Below are positions 17,127-26,048 of a DNA stretch of 64,000 nt, piece after piece. The position numbers were made by a program, and so were the translations under genes. The notes beneath the pieces were generated by a model. It was not told the origin of the DNA. It made no database searches and saw only the letters and a program-made list of their open reading frames with translations. This DNA is from Cellulosimicrobium cellulans (lineage in GTDB: Bacteria > Actinomycetota > Actinomycetes > Actinomycetales > Cellulomonadaceae). Positions within the stretch are counted from its first letter, which is position 1. Each line of letters opens with the position of its first letter. The stretch spans positions 186,001-250,000 of the forward strand of contig NZ_JAFGYF010000002.1 of NCBI RefSeq assembly GCF_016921195.1, read 5' to 3'.

Positions 17127-17234
17127 GCGCCCACCCTGGCAGCCTGCTCCCACGGCAACGAGTGGCGGAAAGGACGCCGATGCACAAGATCCTGCCACCC
17201 TGCGGAGGGCGGCCCCCTGCGGCCACACTGGACC
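17127..17234. promoter_or_regulatory. Shared divergent control region of permease and ald
   Basis: It contains a direct repeat CCCTGCGG (17198-17205 and 17215-17222) just upstream of ald and a half-symmetric TGCAC...CTGCC element (17181-17195). Lrp/AldR-type regulators control ald in other actinobacteria, so these are candidate sites. CACACT (17224-17229) lies five bases from the ald ATG and could be its -10. Confidence 0.35.
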
Positions 17235-18350
17235 ATGAAGATCGGGATACCCACCGAGGTCAAGAACCACGAGGACCGCGTCGCGCTCACGCCCGCCGGC
17301 GCCCACCACCTCGTGCGCGCCGGGCACGACGTGCTCGTCCAGTCCGGGGCCGGGACCGGCTCCCACCTGTCGGACGCCGAGTTCGAGAGCGCGGGCGCGC
17401 GGGTCGTGCCGACGGCTGAGGAGGTGTGGGGCGAGGCGGAGCTCGTGTGCAAGGTCAAGGAACCGGTCGCGAGCGAGTACCCGCTCCTGCGCGACGACCT
17501 CCTGCTCTTCGCCTACCTCCACCTCGCCGCGGACGCGGCGTGCACGCGGGCCCTCCTCGACGCCGGCACGACGGCCGTCGCGTACGAGACGGCGCGGGCC
17601 CCGGACGGGACGCTTCCCCTGCTCGCCCCCATGAGCGAGGTCGCGGGGCGCATGGCGACCCAGGTCGGTGCGTGGCTCCTCCAGCGGCCCGCGGGCGGCC
17701 GGGGCGTCCTCCTGGGCGGGGTGCCGGGGACGCGCCCAGGACGCGTCGTCGTGCTCGGGGGCGGGACCGTGGGCCGCAACGCGGCCGAGATCGCCGTCGG
17801 CATGCGCGCCGAGGTCACCGTGGTCGACCTGTCGCTGCCCGTGCTGCGCGCCGTCGACCAGGAGTTCTCCGGCCACGTGCGGACCGTCGTGTCCAGCGCC
17901 TACGCGATCGAGCGCGAGGTGCTCGAGGCCGACCTCGTCGTCGGTGCCGTGCTCGTCGCCGGGGCGCGCGCCCCGCGCCTCGTCACCGACGACCTCGTCG
18001 CGCGCATGCGCCCGGGCGCCGTCCTCGTCGACGTCGCCGTCGACCAGGGCGGGTGCTTCGAGGGCTCACGACCCACCACCCACGACGACCCGACCTTCGC
18101 CGTGCACGACACGACCTACTACTGCGTCGCGAACATGCCCGGCGCGGTCCCCGTCACGAGCACGCTCGCCCTCACGAGCGCGACCCTGCCCTACCTCGCG
18201 GCGCTCGCGGACGGAGGCGTGGACGCGGTGCGGGACGTCCCGATCCTCCGGTCGGGGGCGTCCACCCACCGCGGCGTCCTCCTCAACGAGGCGGTCGCGG
18301 CGGCGCACGACCTGCCGTGGACGCCCGCGGAGCACGTGCTACGTCCTTGA
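17235..18350 (+). CDS. ald: Alanine dehydrogenase
   Basis: 371 residues, the usual length. It interconverts L-alanine and pyruvate plus ammonia with NAD. Family motifs: MKIGIPTEVKNHEDRVALTP at the N-terminus, Lys in CKVKEPVASEYPLL, His in LFAYLHLAAD, the NAD-binding loop VVVLGGGTVGRNAAEIA, and the C-terminal NMPGAVPVTSTLALTSATLPY. No true ribosome site precedes the ATG. Divergence from an amino acid permease supports a role in alanine use or redox balance. It ends alone, with about 118 featureless bases before the next gene. Confidence 0.96.
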   Translation: MKIGIPTEVKNHEDRVALTPAGAHHLVRAGHDVLVQSGAGTGSHLSDAEFESAGARVVPTAEEVWGEAELVCKVKEPVASEYPLLRDDLLLFAYLHLAADAACTRALLDAGTTAVAYETARAPDGTLPLLAPMSEVAGRMATQVGAWLLQRPAGGRGVLLGGVPGTRPGRVVVLGGGTVGRNAAEIAVGMRAEVTVVDLSLPVLRAVDQEFSGHVRTVVSSAYAIEREVLEADLVVGAVLVAGARAPRLVTDDLVARMRPGAVLVDVAVDQGGCFEGSRPTTHDDPTFAVHDTTYYCVANMPGAVPVTSTLALTSATLPYLAALADGGVDAVRDVPILRSGASTHRGVLLNEAVAAAHDLPWTPAEHVLRP

Positions 18351-18468
18351 GCCGCCGTGCCGCGACCCCACCCGCGCCCGTGGAGGTCGGGGCGCGGTGC
18401 CGTCGCGGGACGTCGACCGCCGGGAATCCTGGTGACGCCACGCCGCGGGACGTGCGAGGCTCGGGCGG

Positions 18469-19104
18469 GTGCACCCCTTCGCCCTCGACGACGGCCACGT
18501 CCACCTGTCCGCCCCGACCCTCGACGACGCCGACGCGATCACGGCCGCGTGCCAGGACCCGGCGGTCGCGGCGTGGACCGTCGTCCCGTCCCCGTACGTG
18601 CGCCAGGACGCCGTCCAGTTCGTGTCGGAGCACGTCGGACCGGGCTGGGAGCGGGGCGACGTCCTCACGTGGGGCGTGCGTGAGAGCGCCGGTCCCTCGG
18701 GCATCGCCGGCCCCGCCGGCGCCGGGCGGCTCCTCGGGATGGTCGGCCTGAGCCTCGACGACGCGCCCGAGGGGCGGCGGTCGGCCGAGATCGGCTACTG
18801 GACCGCTCCCGAGGCGCGGGGCCGTGGTCTCATGACCGCGGCGTGCCGGCTCGTCGTCGACTGGGCGTTCGACCCGGAAGGCGGGGGCCTCGCGCGGCTC
18901 TTCTGGCAGGCGTACGTCGGCAACTGGCCGTCGCGGCGCACCGCCTGGCGGCTCGGCTTCCGGGTCGAGGGCACGGTGCGGGGGTTCGCGCTCCAGCGCG
19001 GCGAGCGGCGCGACGCGTGGCTCGGCACGCTCCTGCCGGACGACCCGCGCGAGCCGAACGAGCCGTGGCCGGCGGACGCGCCGTCGTCGGCCCGCACCGT
19101 CTGA
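18469..19104 (+). CDS. GNAT family N-acetyltransferase (RimJ/RimL-like)
   Basis: 211 residues from GTG 18469. Acetyltransferase fold: an early DADAITAACQDP segment, beta-4 AEIGYWTAPEARGRGLMTAA with the acetyl-CoA R-G-x-G loop, and the late GFRVEGTVRGFALQRG strand typical of RimJ/RimL-type enzymes that acetylate protein N-termini or small molecules. A GAGGCT hexamer seven bases before the GTG may act as a leaderless -10. The substrate cannot be assigned. No operon partner. Confidence 0.85.
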   Translation: MHPFALDDGHVHLSAPTLDDADAITAACQDPAVAAWTVVPSPYVRQDAVQFVSEHVGPGWERGDVLTWGVRESAGPSGIAGPAGAGRLLGMVGLSLDDAPEGRRSAEIGYWTAPEARGRGLMTAACRLVVDWAFDPEGGGLARLFWQAYVGNWPSRRTAWRLGFRVEGTVRGFALQRGERRDAWLGTLLPDDPREPNEPWPADAPSSARTV

Positions 19105-19173
19105 GCGACGGGCCGCCCGGGTCGCGCGGCCGGGTGCCCCGGTGCGCGTTTCCGTCGCACCCGCTCGCGGGGT

Positions 19174-19179
19174 CAAGAT
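19174..19179 (+). promoter_or_regulatory. Weak -10 CAAGAT, leaderless M3 peptidase gene
   Basis: CAAGAT with seven bases to ATG 19187. This spacing is the reason for preferring ATG 19187 over 19178. Confidence 0.3.
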
Positions 19180-19186
19180 GGGCACC

Positions 19187-21337
19187 ATGACCTCCGAGCC
19201 CACGCGCGCCGACGCGCCCGCGCCCACCTCTGCGCCGGCCACGCCTCCCGTCCCGGTCGCCCTCGACCCGGCCAACCCGTTCGCCGCCCCGTCGGCGCTC
19301 CCGTACGAGCTCCCCGACTACGACGCGATCCGCGAGGAGCACTACCTGCCCGCGCTGCGCGCCGCGACGGCGGCCCAGCGCGCCGCGATCGAGACGATCG
19401 CGACCGACGACGCGCCCCCGACCGAGGCCACCGTGCTCGCGGCGCTCGAGCGGTCGGGCCGCGACCTCGCGCGCGTGCTCAACGCGTTCTCCAACCAGCT
19501 CTCGGCCGACGCGACGCCCGGGCTGGAGCAGATCGAGGAGGAGTTCGCGCCCGAGCTCGCGGCGCACCACGACGCGATCTACATGGACGCGCGCCTCTAC
19601 GCGCGCGTCCGCGCGCTCCAGGACGCCGTCGACGCCGGGGAGCAGACCCTCGAGCCCGACGCCGCCTGGCTGCTGCACACGCTGCTGGTCCGGTTCCGCC
19701 GCTCCGGCGTCGAGCTCGACGCCGAGCAGCAGGCTCGCCTGCGCGAGCTGAACGGGCGCCTGACCACGCTCGAGGCCGCGTTCGGCCGCAAGCTCCTCGC
19801 CGGGGCGAACGCGGCGAGCGTGCTGGTCACCGACCGCGCCGAGCTGGAGGGGCTCGCCGAGGACGCCGTCGCGGGGGCAGCGGCCGCCGCGGCGTCGCGC
19901 GGGCACGAGGGGGCGTGGCTGCTGGAGATGCAGCTCCCCACCCAGCAGGGCGTCCTCGCCTCGCTCGCGCGCCGCGACGTGCGCGAGCGTGTGCAGCAGG
20001 CGTCGGAGTCGCGCGGGGCGACCGGCGACGACCACGACACGCGCGAGATCGTGCTGGAGACCGTGCGCCTGCGCGCCGAGCGCGCGCGCCTGCTCGGCTA
20101 CGAGCACCACGCCGCGTACGTCGCGGAGGACGCGACCGCGAAGACGACGGAGGCCGTCGACGCGATGCTCTCGCGGCTGGCTCCCGCCGCCGTCGCGAAC
20201 GCGCAGCGTGAGGCGGCCGACCTCGAGGCCGCGCTGCAGGGCGACGAGCCGGGCGCGACGCTGCGCGCGTCGGACTGGTCGTTCTACGCCGAGCGCGTGC
20301 GCAAGGACCGTTACGCGCTCGACGACGCGCTGCTGCGCCCGTACCTCGAGCTCGAGCGCGTCGTGCACGACGGCGTGTTCCGGGCCGCGAACCGCCTCTT
20401 CGGCATCTCCTTCGCCGAGCGCCACGACCTCGTCGGGTACCACCCGGACGTGCGCGTCTTCGAGGTCTTCGACAGCGAGACGCCGGGGGAGCCGGGCCAG
20501 GGCCTCGGCCTGTTCCTCGCCGACTGGTACACGCGCGAGTCCAAGCGCGGCGGCGCCTGGATGAACAACCTCGTCGACCAGAACCACCTGCTCGGTCAGA
20601 GGCCGGTCGTCGTGAACAACCTCAACATCGTCAAGCCGCCGGCGGGCCAACCCACGCTGCTCGTGTGGGACGAGGTCATCACGCTGTTCCACGAGTTCGG
20701 GCACGCGCTGCACGGCCTGTTCTCCGACGTGCGCTATCCGTCGCAGTCCGGCACCGAGGTGCCGCGCGACTTCGTCGAGTACCCGTCGCAGGTCAACGAG
20801 ATGTGGGCGTGGGAGCCGTCGATCCTGCGCTCGTACGCGGTGCACCACGTCACGGGCGAGCCCATGCCGGCCGAGTGGGTGGACACGATGCTCGCGTCGC
20901 GCCAGTTCAACGAGGGCTTCGGGACGACCGAGTACCTCGCCGCGGCGCTGCTCGACCAGGCCTGGCACCAGGTCGGGCCCGACGGCGTGCCGTCCTCCGC
21001 GGCGGACGTCGTGCCCTTCGAGGAGGCTGCGCTCGACGCGGCGGGCGTCGCGTTCGCCCCGGTCCCGCCGCGCTACCGCACCACGTACTACAACCACGTG
21101 TTCGGCGGTGGGTACGCGGCCGGGTACTACTCCTACATCTGGTCGGAGGTGCTCGACGCCGACACCGTCGAGTGGTACCGCGAGAACGGCGGCCTGTCGC
21201 GCGAGAACGGCGAGCGCTTCCGCCGCGTGCTGCTCGCGCGCGGCGGCTCGCAGGACCCGCTGCAGTCCTTCCGCGAGCTGCGCGGCCGCGACGCCGACAT
21301 CGCGCCGCTGCTCGCGCGCCGCGGCCTGGACGCCTGA
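19187..21337 (+). CDS. M3 family zinc oligopeptidase (Dcp/oligopeptidase A-like)
   Basis: 716 residues, the normal size for the family. It is a soluble cytoplasmic peptidase that trims short peptides. The zinc motif HEFGHALHG (near residue 502) is followed by the downstream Glu region VPRDFVEYPSQVNEMW and the substrate loop around GGGYAAGYYSYIWSEVLDAD. The N-terminal Pro/Ala-rich tail is not part of the fold. ATG 19178 is three codons upstream and equally in frame. It is convergent with the second two-component pair across a long palindrome. Confidence 0.94.
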   Translation: MTSEPTRADAPAPTSAPATPPVPVALDPANPFAAPSALPYELPDYDAIREEHYLPALRAATAAQRAAIETIATDDAPPTEATVLAALERSGRDLARVLNAFSNQLSADATPGLEQIEEEFAPELAAHHDAIYMDARLYARVRALQDAVDAGEQTLEPDAAWLLHTLLVRFRRSGVELDAEQQARLRELNGRLTTLEAAFGRKLLAGANAASVLVTDRAELEGLAEDAVAGAAAAAASRGHEGAWLLEMQLPTQQGVLASLARRDVRERVQQASESRGATGDDHDTREIVLETVRLRAERARLLGYEHHAAYVAEDATAKTTEAVDAMLSRLAPAAVANAQREAADLEAALQGDEPGATLRASDWSFYAERVRKDRYALDDALLRPYLELERVVHDGVFRAANRLFGISFAERHDLVGYHPDVRVFEVFDSETPGEPGQGLGLFLADWYTRESKRGGAWMNNLVDQNHLLGQRPVVVNNLNIVKPPAGQPTLLVWDEVITLFHEFGHALHGLFSDVRYPSQSGTEVPRDFVEYPSQVNEMWAWEPSILRSYAVHHVTGEPMPAEWVDTMLASRQFNEGFGTTEYLAAALLDQAWHQVGPDGVPSSAADVVPFEEAALDAAGVAFAPVPPRYRTTYYNHVFGGGYAAGYYSYIWSEVLDADTVEWYRENGGLSRENGERFRRVLLARGGSQDPLQSFRELRGRDADIAPLLARRGLDA

Positions 21338-21355
21338 CCCGAAGGCCGCTCCCGT

Positions 21356-21418
21356 CGCGAGGTAGAGCCCTGGTAGCGCGAGGTAGAGGCGTGGTCGTGA
21401 CCATGCCTCTACCTCGCG
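21356..21418. repeat. Long intergenic palindrome with a direct repeat
   Basis: CGCGAGGTAGAGGC (21377-21390) and its exact complement (21405-21418) form a 14-pair stem. The loop continues as TGGTC-GT-GACCA, so about 20 pairs form with one G-U. GCGAGGTAGAG also occurs as a direct copy at 21356-21366. It lies between convergent stops and could be a bidirectional terminator, but the repeated half-site suggests a REP-like element or degenerate duplication. Confidence 0.6.
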
Positions 21419-21428
21419 GACCTCGCCG

Positions 21429-22148
21429 CTACGTGGGCGGGGTGCCCGGACGGACCAGGCCGGCCTCGTAGGCGACGACGACGAGGCCGGCCCGGTCCCG
21501 CACGCCCAGCTTGGCCAGGATGCGGCCCACGTGCGTGCGGGCCGTCGCCGGGCTCATGAACAGCGCCGCGCCGATCTCGTCGTTGGTCATCCCGCGGCCG
21601 ACGTGCGCGAGCACCTCCCGCTCGCGGTCCGTGAGCCGGTCGACGACGGCGGCGGCGAGCGCGTCGTCGCGCCGCCCCGCGTCCACGGCCTGGGCGACGA
21701 CCCGCGCCGTCACCGCGGGGGAGAGCAGGGCGTCGCCCGCGGCGGCCGTGCGCACCGCGGCGCGCAGCTCGTCCGGGCTCGCGTCCTTGAGCAGGAAGCC
21801 CGACGCCCCGGCCCGCAGCGCCGCGAAGAGGTTCGCGTCGTCGTCGAACGTCGTGAGGACGACGACGTACGGGCCCGGCGCGCGGTCCTCCGCTGCCGGT
21901 GCTCCGACTCGCGGCGCCGAGCCCGAGGCCGCGTCGTCGACGATCTGGCGCGTGGCCGCGACCCCGTCCAGCACGGGCATCTGCAGGTCCATGAGGACGA
22001 CGTCGGGCCGCGCGCGGCGCACGAGCGCCACGCCCTCGCGACCGTCGGCGGCCTCGCCGACGACCTCGACGTCGTCCGCGCGCTCGAGCAGCGCGCGGAT
22101 GCCCGTCCGGACGAGGGGCTGGTCGTCGACCAGCACGACGCGGATCAC
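21429..22148 (-). CDS. NarL/LuxR-type response regulator
   Basis: 239 residues from GTG 22148, overlapping the kinase stop as GTGA. Receiver with DD (8-9), Asp54 in VVLMDLQMPV and Lys in GFLLKDA, then a LuxR helix-turn-helix (LTDREREVLAHVGRGMTNDE, PATARTHVGRILAKLG). Unusually, an Ala/Pro-rich insertion of about 15 residues (DDAASGSAPRVGAPAAEDRA) lies between receiver helix 3 and strand 4. The small membrane protein gene that diverges from the kinase is a plausible target. Confidence 0.93.
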   Translation of the reverse strand: MIRVVLVDDQPLVRTGIRALLERADDVEVVGEAADGREGVALVRRARPDVVLMDLQMPVLDGVAATRQIVDDAASGSAPRVGAPAAEDRAPGPYVVVLTTFDDDANLFAALRAGASGFLLKDASPDELRAAVRTAAAGDALLSPAVTARVVAQAVDAGRRDDALAAAVVDRLTDREREVLAHVGRGMTNDEIGAALFMSPATARTHVGRILAKLGVRDRAGLVVVAYEAGLVRPGTPPT

Positions 22149-23473
22149 GCGGCACCCCCGCCGGACGGCTGAGCACCCGGCGCGGAAGCGGTCCCGCGCA
22201 CCGCGGCGCCCGGCGCGACGGGCACGCGTGCCCGCAGCCGGAACCCGCCGCCGTCGGGCGTCTCGGTCTCGACCGTGCCGCCCAGGACCGCGACGCGCTC
22301 GCGCAGGCCGCGCAGCCCGAACCCGTCGCGGCTCGTGGAGTCCCGACCGGCGCCCGGCGCCCCGTGGCCGTCGTCGCGCACCTCGACGGCGAGCACGCCG
22401 CCCGGCGTCCCGGCCGAGGGTTCCAGCGCCACGCGGACGACGGCGGCGCGCGCCCCGGCGTGCCGCAGCACGTTGGTCAGCCCCTCCTGCACGACCCGGT
22501 ACGCCGCCGCGGCCGCGGCGGTGCCGTCGGCCGTCCCCGACGGCAGGTCGACGTCCAGGGTGACCTCGAGCCCGGCCGCCCGGGCCGTGCGCGCCAGGTC
22601 GTCGAGCCGGTCGAGCCGGGCCTGGTCCGCGAGCCCCGGGGGTGCGGTCGCCCCGCGCAGCGCGCGCACCGTGGCGCGCAGGTCCGCGAGGGCCGACGTG
22701 GTGGCCGTCCGCACGAGGTCGACCTCGGCCCGCGCGGTCGCGAGCGCGTCGGACCCTGCCGCACCGGAGGCGTCCACGTCGTCGAGCGCCTCGCGGGCGA
22801 CGTTCGCGTGCAGGGAGACGACGGCGAGGTGGTGCCCGACGACGTCGTGCAGGTCGCGCGCGACCGCCTCGCGGTCGTGCGCGAGACGGTCGGCGGCCTC
22901 GAGCTCGAGCGTCTGCTCACGCAGCGCGTCGGCATGACGCCGTTGCTCGTCGCGCTGGCGACGGGCGAACGACCCGTGCCCGAGGGCGATCGCCGCGGCC
23001 ATGAGCGCGACCGTCGTCGCCAGCTCGTAGCCGACGACGTAGCGGACGTCGTCGCCCTCGGCGAGCCGGAAGTACGTCGAGGCGACGACGAGCGCCGCCG
23101 CGACCCCGACCGCCCACCCGAGCCGGCCCGCGGCCGCCGCCGAGTACAGGGCGACCGAGACGGGGAGGGCGAGGCCTATCGCGGGCAGGTCGAGCGTGTA
23201 GTACGCGCAGATGACGAGCGCGGTCGCGACGAGGACCCCGACCGGGAACCGGCGCCGGCCGAGGACGAGCAGCCCCAGCACGAGGGCGATCGGGTACGCG
23301 ACCCACGGGTCGGCGCGCGTGCCGCCGACGTCGGCGGCGATCGCGAACGCGACGACGTCGAACACGGCGAACCCCAGCAGGGCGTCGATCAGCCACGGCG
23401 GCGGGGCCGTGCGGGGCGACGGCCGCACGGGCCGCGGGTCGGGCCGCTCCGGCGAGGTCTCGGGGGGCTTCAC
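22145..23473 (-). CDS. Sensor histidine kinase (HisKA_3/DesK-like)
   Basis: 442 residues from GTG 23473. This start is preferred to GTG 23479 because TAGACT lies eight bases upstream, fitting a leaderless transcript. About five to six membrane helices, then ARDLHDVVGHHLAVVSLH with the phospho-acceptor His and an HATPase domain (VVQEGLTNVLRHAG, GFGLRGLRERVAVLGG). No soluble sensor domain is visible. It is coupled to the LuxR-type regulator and divergent from a small membrane protein gene. Confidence 0.92.
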   Translation of the reverse strand: MKPPETSPERPDPRPVRPSPRTAPPPWLIDALLGFAVFDVVAFAIAADVGGTRADPWVAYPIALVLGLLVLGRRRFPVGVLVATALVICAYYTLDLPAIGLALPVSVALYSAAAAGRLGWAVGVAAALVVASTYFRLAEGDDVRYVVGYELATTVALMAAAIALGHGSFARRQRDEQRRHADALREQTLELEAADRLAHDREAVARDLHDVVGHHLAVVSLHANVAREALDDVDASGAAGSDALATARAEVDLVRTATTSALADLRATVRALRGATAPPGLADQARLDRLDDLARTARAAGLEVTLDVDLPSGTADGTAAAAAAYRVVQEGLTNVLRHAGARAAVVRVALEPSAGTPGGVLAVEVRDDGHGAPGAGRDSTSRDGFGLRGLRERVAVLGGTVETETPDGGGFRLRARVPVAPGAAVRGTASAPGAQPSGGGAA

Positions 23474-23481
23474 GTCCACCG

Positions 23482-23487
23482 AGTCTA
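23482..23487 (-). promoter_or_regulatory. -10 box TAGACT, leaderless kinase gene
   Basis: TAGACT on the minus strand, eight bases before GTG 23473 and only two before GTG 23479. It therefore favours the shorter protein. Confidence 0.45.
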
Positions 23488-23627
23488 GGAAGGGCCTCCC
23501 GGGCGCGACGTCCGCCGCGGGGCGGGTCCTCGTCAGGGTGGACTACGTCGAGACGCGTACGCGTGGGGCGCGGGACGACGCATCGCGTCGCGCACCCGGG
23601 CGGACGCGGCGCCGCACCGCCGCTCCC

Positions 23628-23633
23628 TAGCGT
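23628..23633 (+). promoter_or_regulatory. -10 box TAGCGT, leaderless membrane protein gene
   Basis: TAGCGT with seven bases to ATG 23641. It defines the start of the divergent membrane protein. Confidence 0.5.
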
Positions 23634-23640
23634 CGACGGC

Positions 23641-24099
23641 ATGAACCCGACTCCCGGACCCGCACCCCACCGCCCGGTCCCGCCCGGCCCGCCGCGACCC
23701 ACGCTCGGCGAGACCGTCCGTTCGCTGAGCTGGCCGCTCGTGCTCGGTCTCGGCGCGCTCGCGCTCGTCCGCCCGCTCCTGAGCGTCACGGGACTCGACG
23801 ACGCGATCGGCAGGCCCGCCGCGCCCCTGCTCACGACCCTCGTGCTCACGGTCGTGTGGGTCGTCGCGATCGTCGTCTCCCGCCCGGCGCACCCGCTCGC
23901 GACCGGCGTCGCCGTCGGGCTGGCCTACGGCGTCCTCGCGCTGGTGCTCAGCGCGGTGCTGTCGCCGATCCTCACGGGCGAGCTCCAGGGGCCCGTCGCG
24001 CACCCCGTCGCGATCGTCCCGATGCTGCTCACCAACGCGGCCTGGGGGGCGATCGCCGGGGTCGTGGCGCTCGGTCTCCTCGCCGCCCGGCGTCGCTGA
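23641..24099 (+). CDS. Small four-helix membrane protein of unknown function
   Basis: 152 residues. A Pro-rich N-terminal tail is followed by four hydrophobic segments (WPLVLGLGALALVRPLL, LLTTLVLTVVWVVAIVVS, ATGVAVGLAYGVLALVLSAVL and NAAWGAIAGVVALGLLA). No family is recognised. The gene diverges from a histidine kinase, with back-to-back leaderless promoters about 160 bases apart. Genes in this position are often regulated by the pair, or take part in sensing; here that is only an inference. Confidence 0.75.
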   Translation: MNPTPGPAPHRPVPPGPPRPTLGETVRSLSWPLVLGLGALALVRPLLSVTGLDDAIGRPAAPLLTTLVLTVVWVVAIVVSRPAHPLATGVAVGLAYGVLALVLSAVLSPILTGELQGPVAHPVAIVPMLLTNAAWGAIAGVVALGLLAARRR

Positions 24100-24335
24100 C
24101 CACGCCGCGGACGGCGCCTCGGCGCCCCGCCCCTCCCGACCCGTGGCCCCGACCCCCCAACACGACCCCGAGCGGCGCGCCCGCGCGCTCCGGGTCGGTT
24201 CCGGGCAGGCATACGCTTCCGACCGGACGCGCCCGGTCCCGCCCGGTCCCCGGCGTCGACAGCGTCGCCCCGCACCACCCGGCCGCCGTCGACCTGCACC
24301 CGCCGACCGCCGTCGTCCCCCCATGGAGAAGCCCG

Positions 24336-26039
24336 ATGACCACCACGTACACCACCCCGCCGCCGGCCGTCCCGCCCGCACCCGGAGCACCTGCCGGACC
24401 GCCGGGCCGCCCCCGACGGCGTCGCGGCCCGTTCGCCCGCGTGCTCCTCGTGCTCGGGCTCCTCGTGCTCCTGCTCGTCGGGACGGTCGTCGCGGTCGTG
24501 GGCGTCGCGTGGGCGAGTGCCGCGACGAGCACGGCCGGCGCCGTCGAGTTCACGCGGCCGCTCGCCGTCCCGCCGCTCGCCGAGTCGCGCGTCGAGGACG
24601 GCGTGCGCGTCTTCGAGCTCGAGGCCCGCGAGGGCGTCGCGGACCTCGGCGCGTCCGCCCCCACGCCGACGATCGGGCTGAACGGCGACCACCTGGGCCC
24701 GACCCTGCGGGCCGCGCGCGGCGAGCGCGTGCGCGTGGAGGTGACGAACGGGCTCGACGAGACCACGACCCTCCACTGGCACGGCATGCACCTGCCGCCG
24801 GCGATGGACGGCGGCCCCCACCAGATGGTCGAGCCGGGCGAGACGTGGTCGCCCACGTGGACGATCGACCAGCCCGCCGCGACGCTCTGGTACCACCCGC
24901 ACCTGCACGGGCAGACCGCGAGCCAGGTCTACCGCGGGCTCGCCGGGATGTTCCTGCTCGACGACCCGGGCGCCGCCGGCCGCCCGGCCGGCGACCTGCC
25001 GCACGAGTACGGCGTCGACGACGTCCCCGTCATCCTCCAGGACAAGAGCTTCCAGGCCGACGGGCGGCTCGACGACTCCGTCTCCTTCCTGTCGCCCGTC
25101 GGCCCGCTCGGCGACACCGTGCTCGTCAACGGCACCCCCGGGCCCTACCTCGACGTCACGACCGAGCGGGTGCGCCTGCGCCTGCTCAACGGCTCCGACT
25201 CGCGCGTCTACGACGTCGGCCTCGCCGACGGTGGCACGGTCCAGCTCGTCGGGACCGACGGCGGGCTGCTCCCCGCTCCGCAGACCGTCGAGCGCGTGCG
25301 CCTCTCGCCCGGCGACCGCGCCGAGGTCGTCGTGACCATGGACCCGGGGCAACGCGCCGTCCTGCGCAGCTTCCCGCCCGAGCTGGGCGTCAACCCGCTG
25401 TTCGAGCGGTTCTCGGGCGGTGACGACACCCTCGACCTCCTCGAGCTCCGTGCGGCCGCGACGCTCGCGCCGAGCCCCGCCGTCCCGGGCACGCTGGGTG
25501 CCGATCCGGCGGACACGCTCGACGAGGACGACGCCGTGCGCACCCGCCGCTTCCAGCTCGCCGGGGCCGCGATCGACGGGCGTTCCATGGACATGGCCCG
25601 GATCGACGAGGTGGTCACCGTCGGCGAGACCGAGGTGTGGGAGGTGACCGGGCTCGACGACACCCCGCACAACTTCCACGTGCACGACGTCCAGTTCCGC
25701 GTCCTCGACGTCGCCGGCCGGCCGCCGGGTCCGGACCTCGCCGGGTGGCAGGACACCGTCTACGTCCAGCCCGGCCACGTGACGCGCCTGCTCGTCCGCT
25801 TCGACGCCGCCGAGGGCGCCACCGACCCGACCACCCCGTACATGTTCCACTGCCACCTCCTCACGCACGAGGACCGCGGCATGATGGGCCAGCTCGTCGT
25901 CGTCGCCCCGGGCGAGCAGGCGCCGTCCCGTATCGACGGGCCCGACGGCGGTACCCACCCCGACCACCACGCCGACCTGCTCCCCGCTGACGGCACGGGC
26001 CCCCGCCGCCCCGACCCCGTCCCGCACGGCAACCACTGA
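24336..26039 (+). CDS. Multicopper oxidase (CueO/bilirubin-oxidase-like)
   Basis: 567 residues from ATG 24336 behind GGAGAA. A Pro-rich tail and Arg cluster precede one membrane helix (about 33-62) that exports or anchors the protein. All four copper motifs are present: HWHG (147-150), WYHPHLHG (185-192), HNFHVHDVQF and the C-terminal FHCHLLTHEDRGMM with the type 1 Cys and axial Met. It should oxidise a substrate such as Cu(I), phenols or metal ions while reducing oxygen outside the cell. The C-terminal tail is His- and Asp-rich. No copper regulator or chaperone adjoins it. A TACGCT hexamer (24212-24217) is a possible -10, giving a leader of about 115 bases. Confidence 0.92.
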   Translation: MTTTYTTPPPAVPPAPGAPAGPPGRPRRRRGPFARVLLVLGLLVLLLVGTVVAVVGVAWASAATSTAGAVEFTRPLAVPPLAESRVEDGVRVFELEAREGVADLGASAPTPTIGLNGDHLGPTLRAARGERVRVEVTNGLDETTTLHWHGMHLPPAMDGGPHQMVEPGETWSPTWTIDQPAATLWYHPHLHGQTASQVYRGLAGMFLLDDPGAAGRPAGDLPHEYGVDDVPVILQDKSFQADGRLDDSVSFLSPVGPLGDTVLVNGTPGPYLDVTTERVRLRLLNGSDSRVYDVGLADGGTVQLVGTDGGLLPAPQTVERVRLSPGDRAEVVVTMDPGQRAVLRSFPPELGVNPLFERFSGGDDTLDLLELRAAATLAPSPAVPGTLGADPADTLDEDDAVRTRRFQLAGAAIDGRSMDMARIDEVVTVGETEVWEVTGLDDTPHNFHVHDVQFRVLDVAGRPPGPDLAGWQDTVYVQPGHVTRLLVRFDAAEGATDPTTPYMFHCHLLTHEDRGMMGQLVVVAPGEQAPSRIDGPDGGTHPDHHADLLPADGTGPRRPDPVPHGNH

Positions 26040-26048
26040 CCCGCGTTG

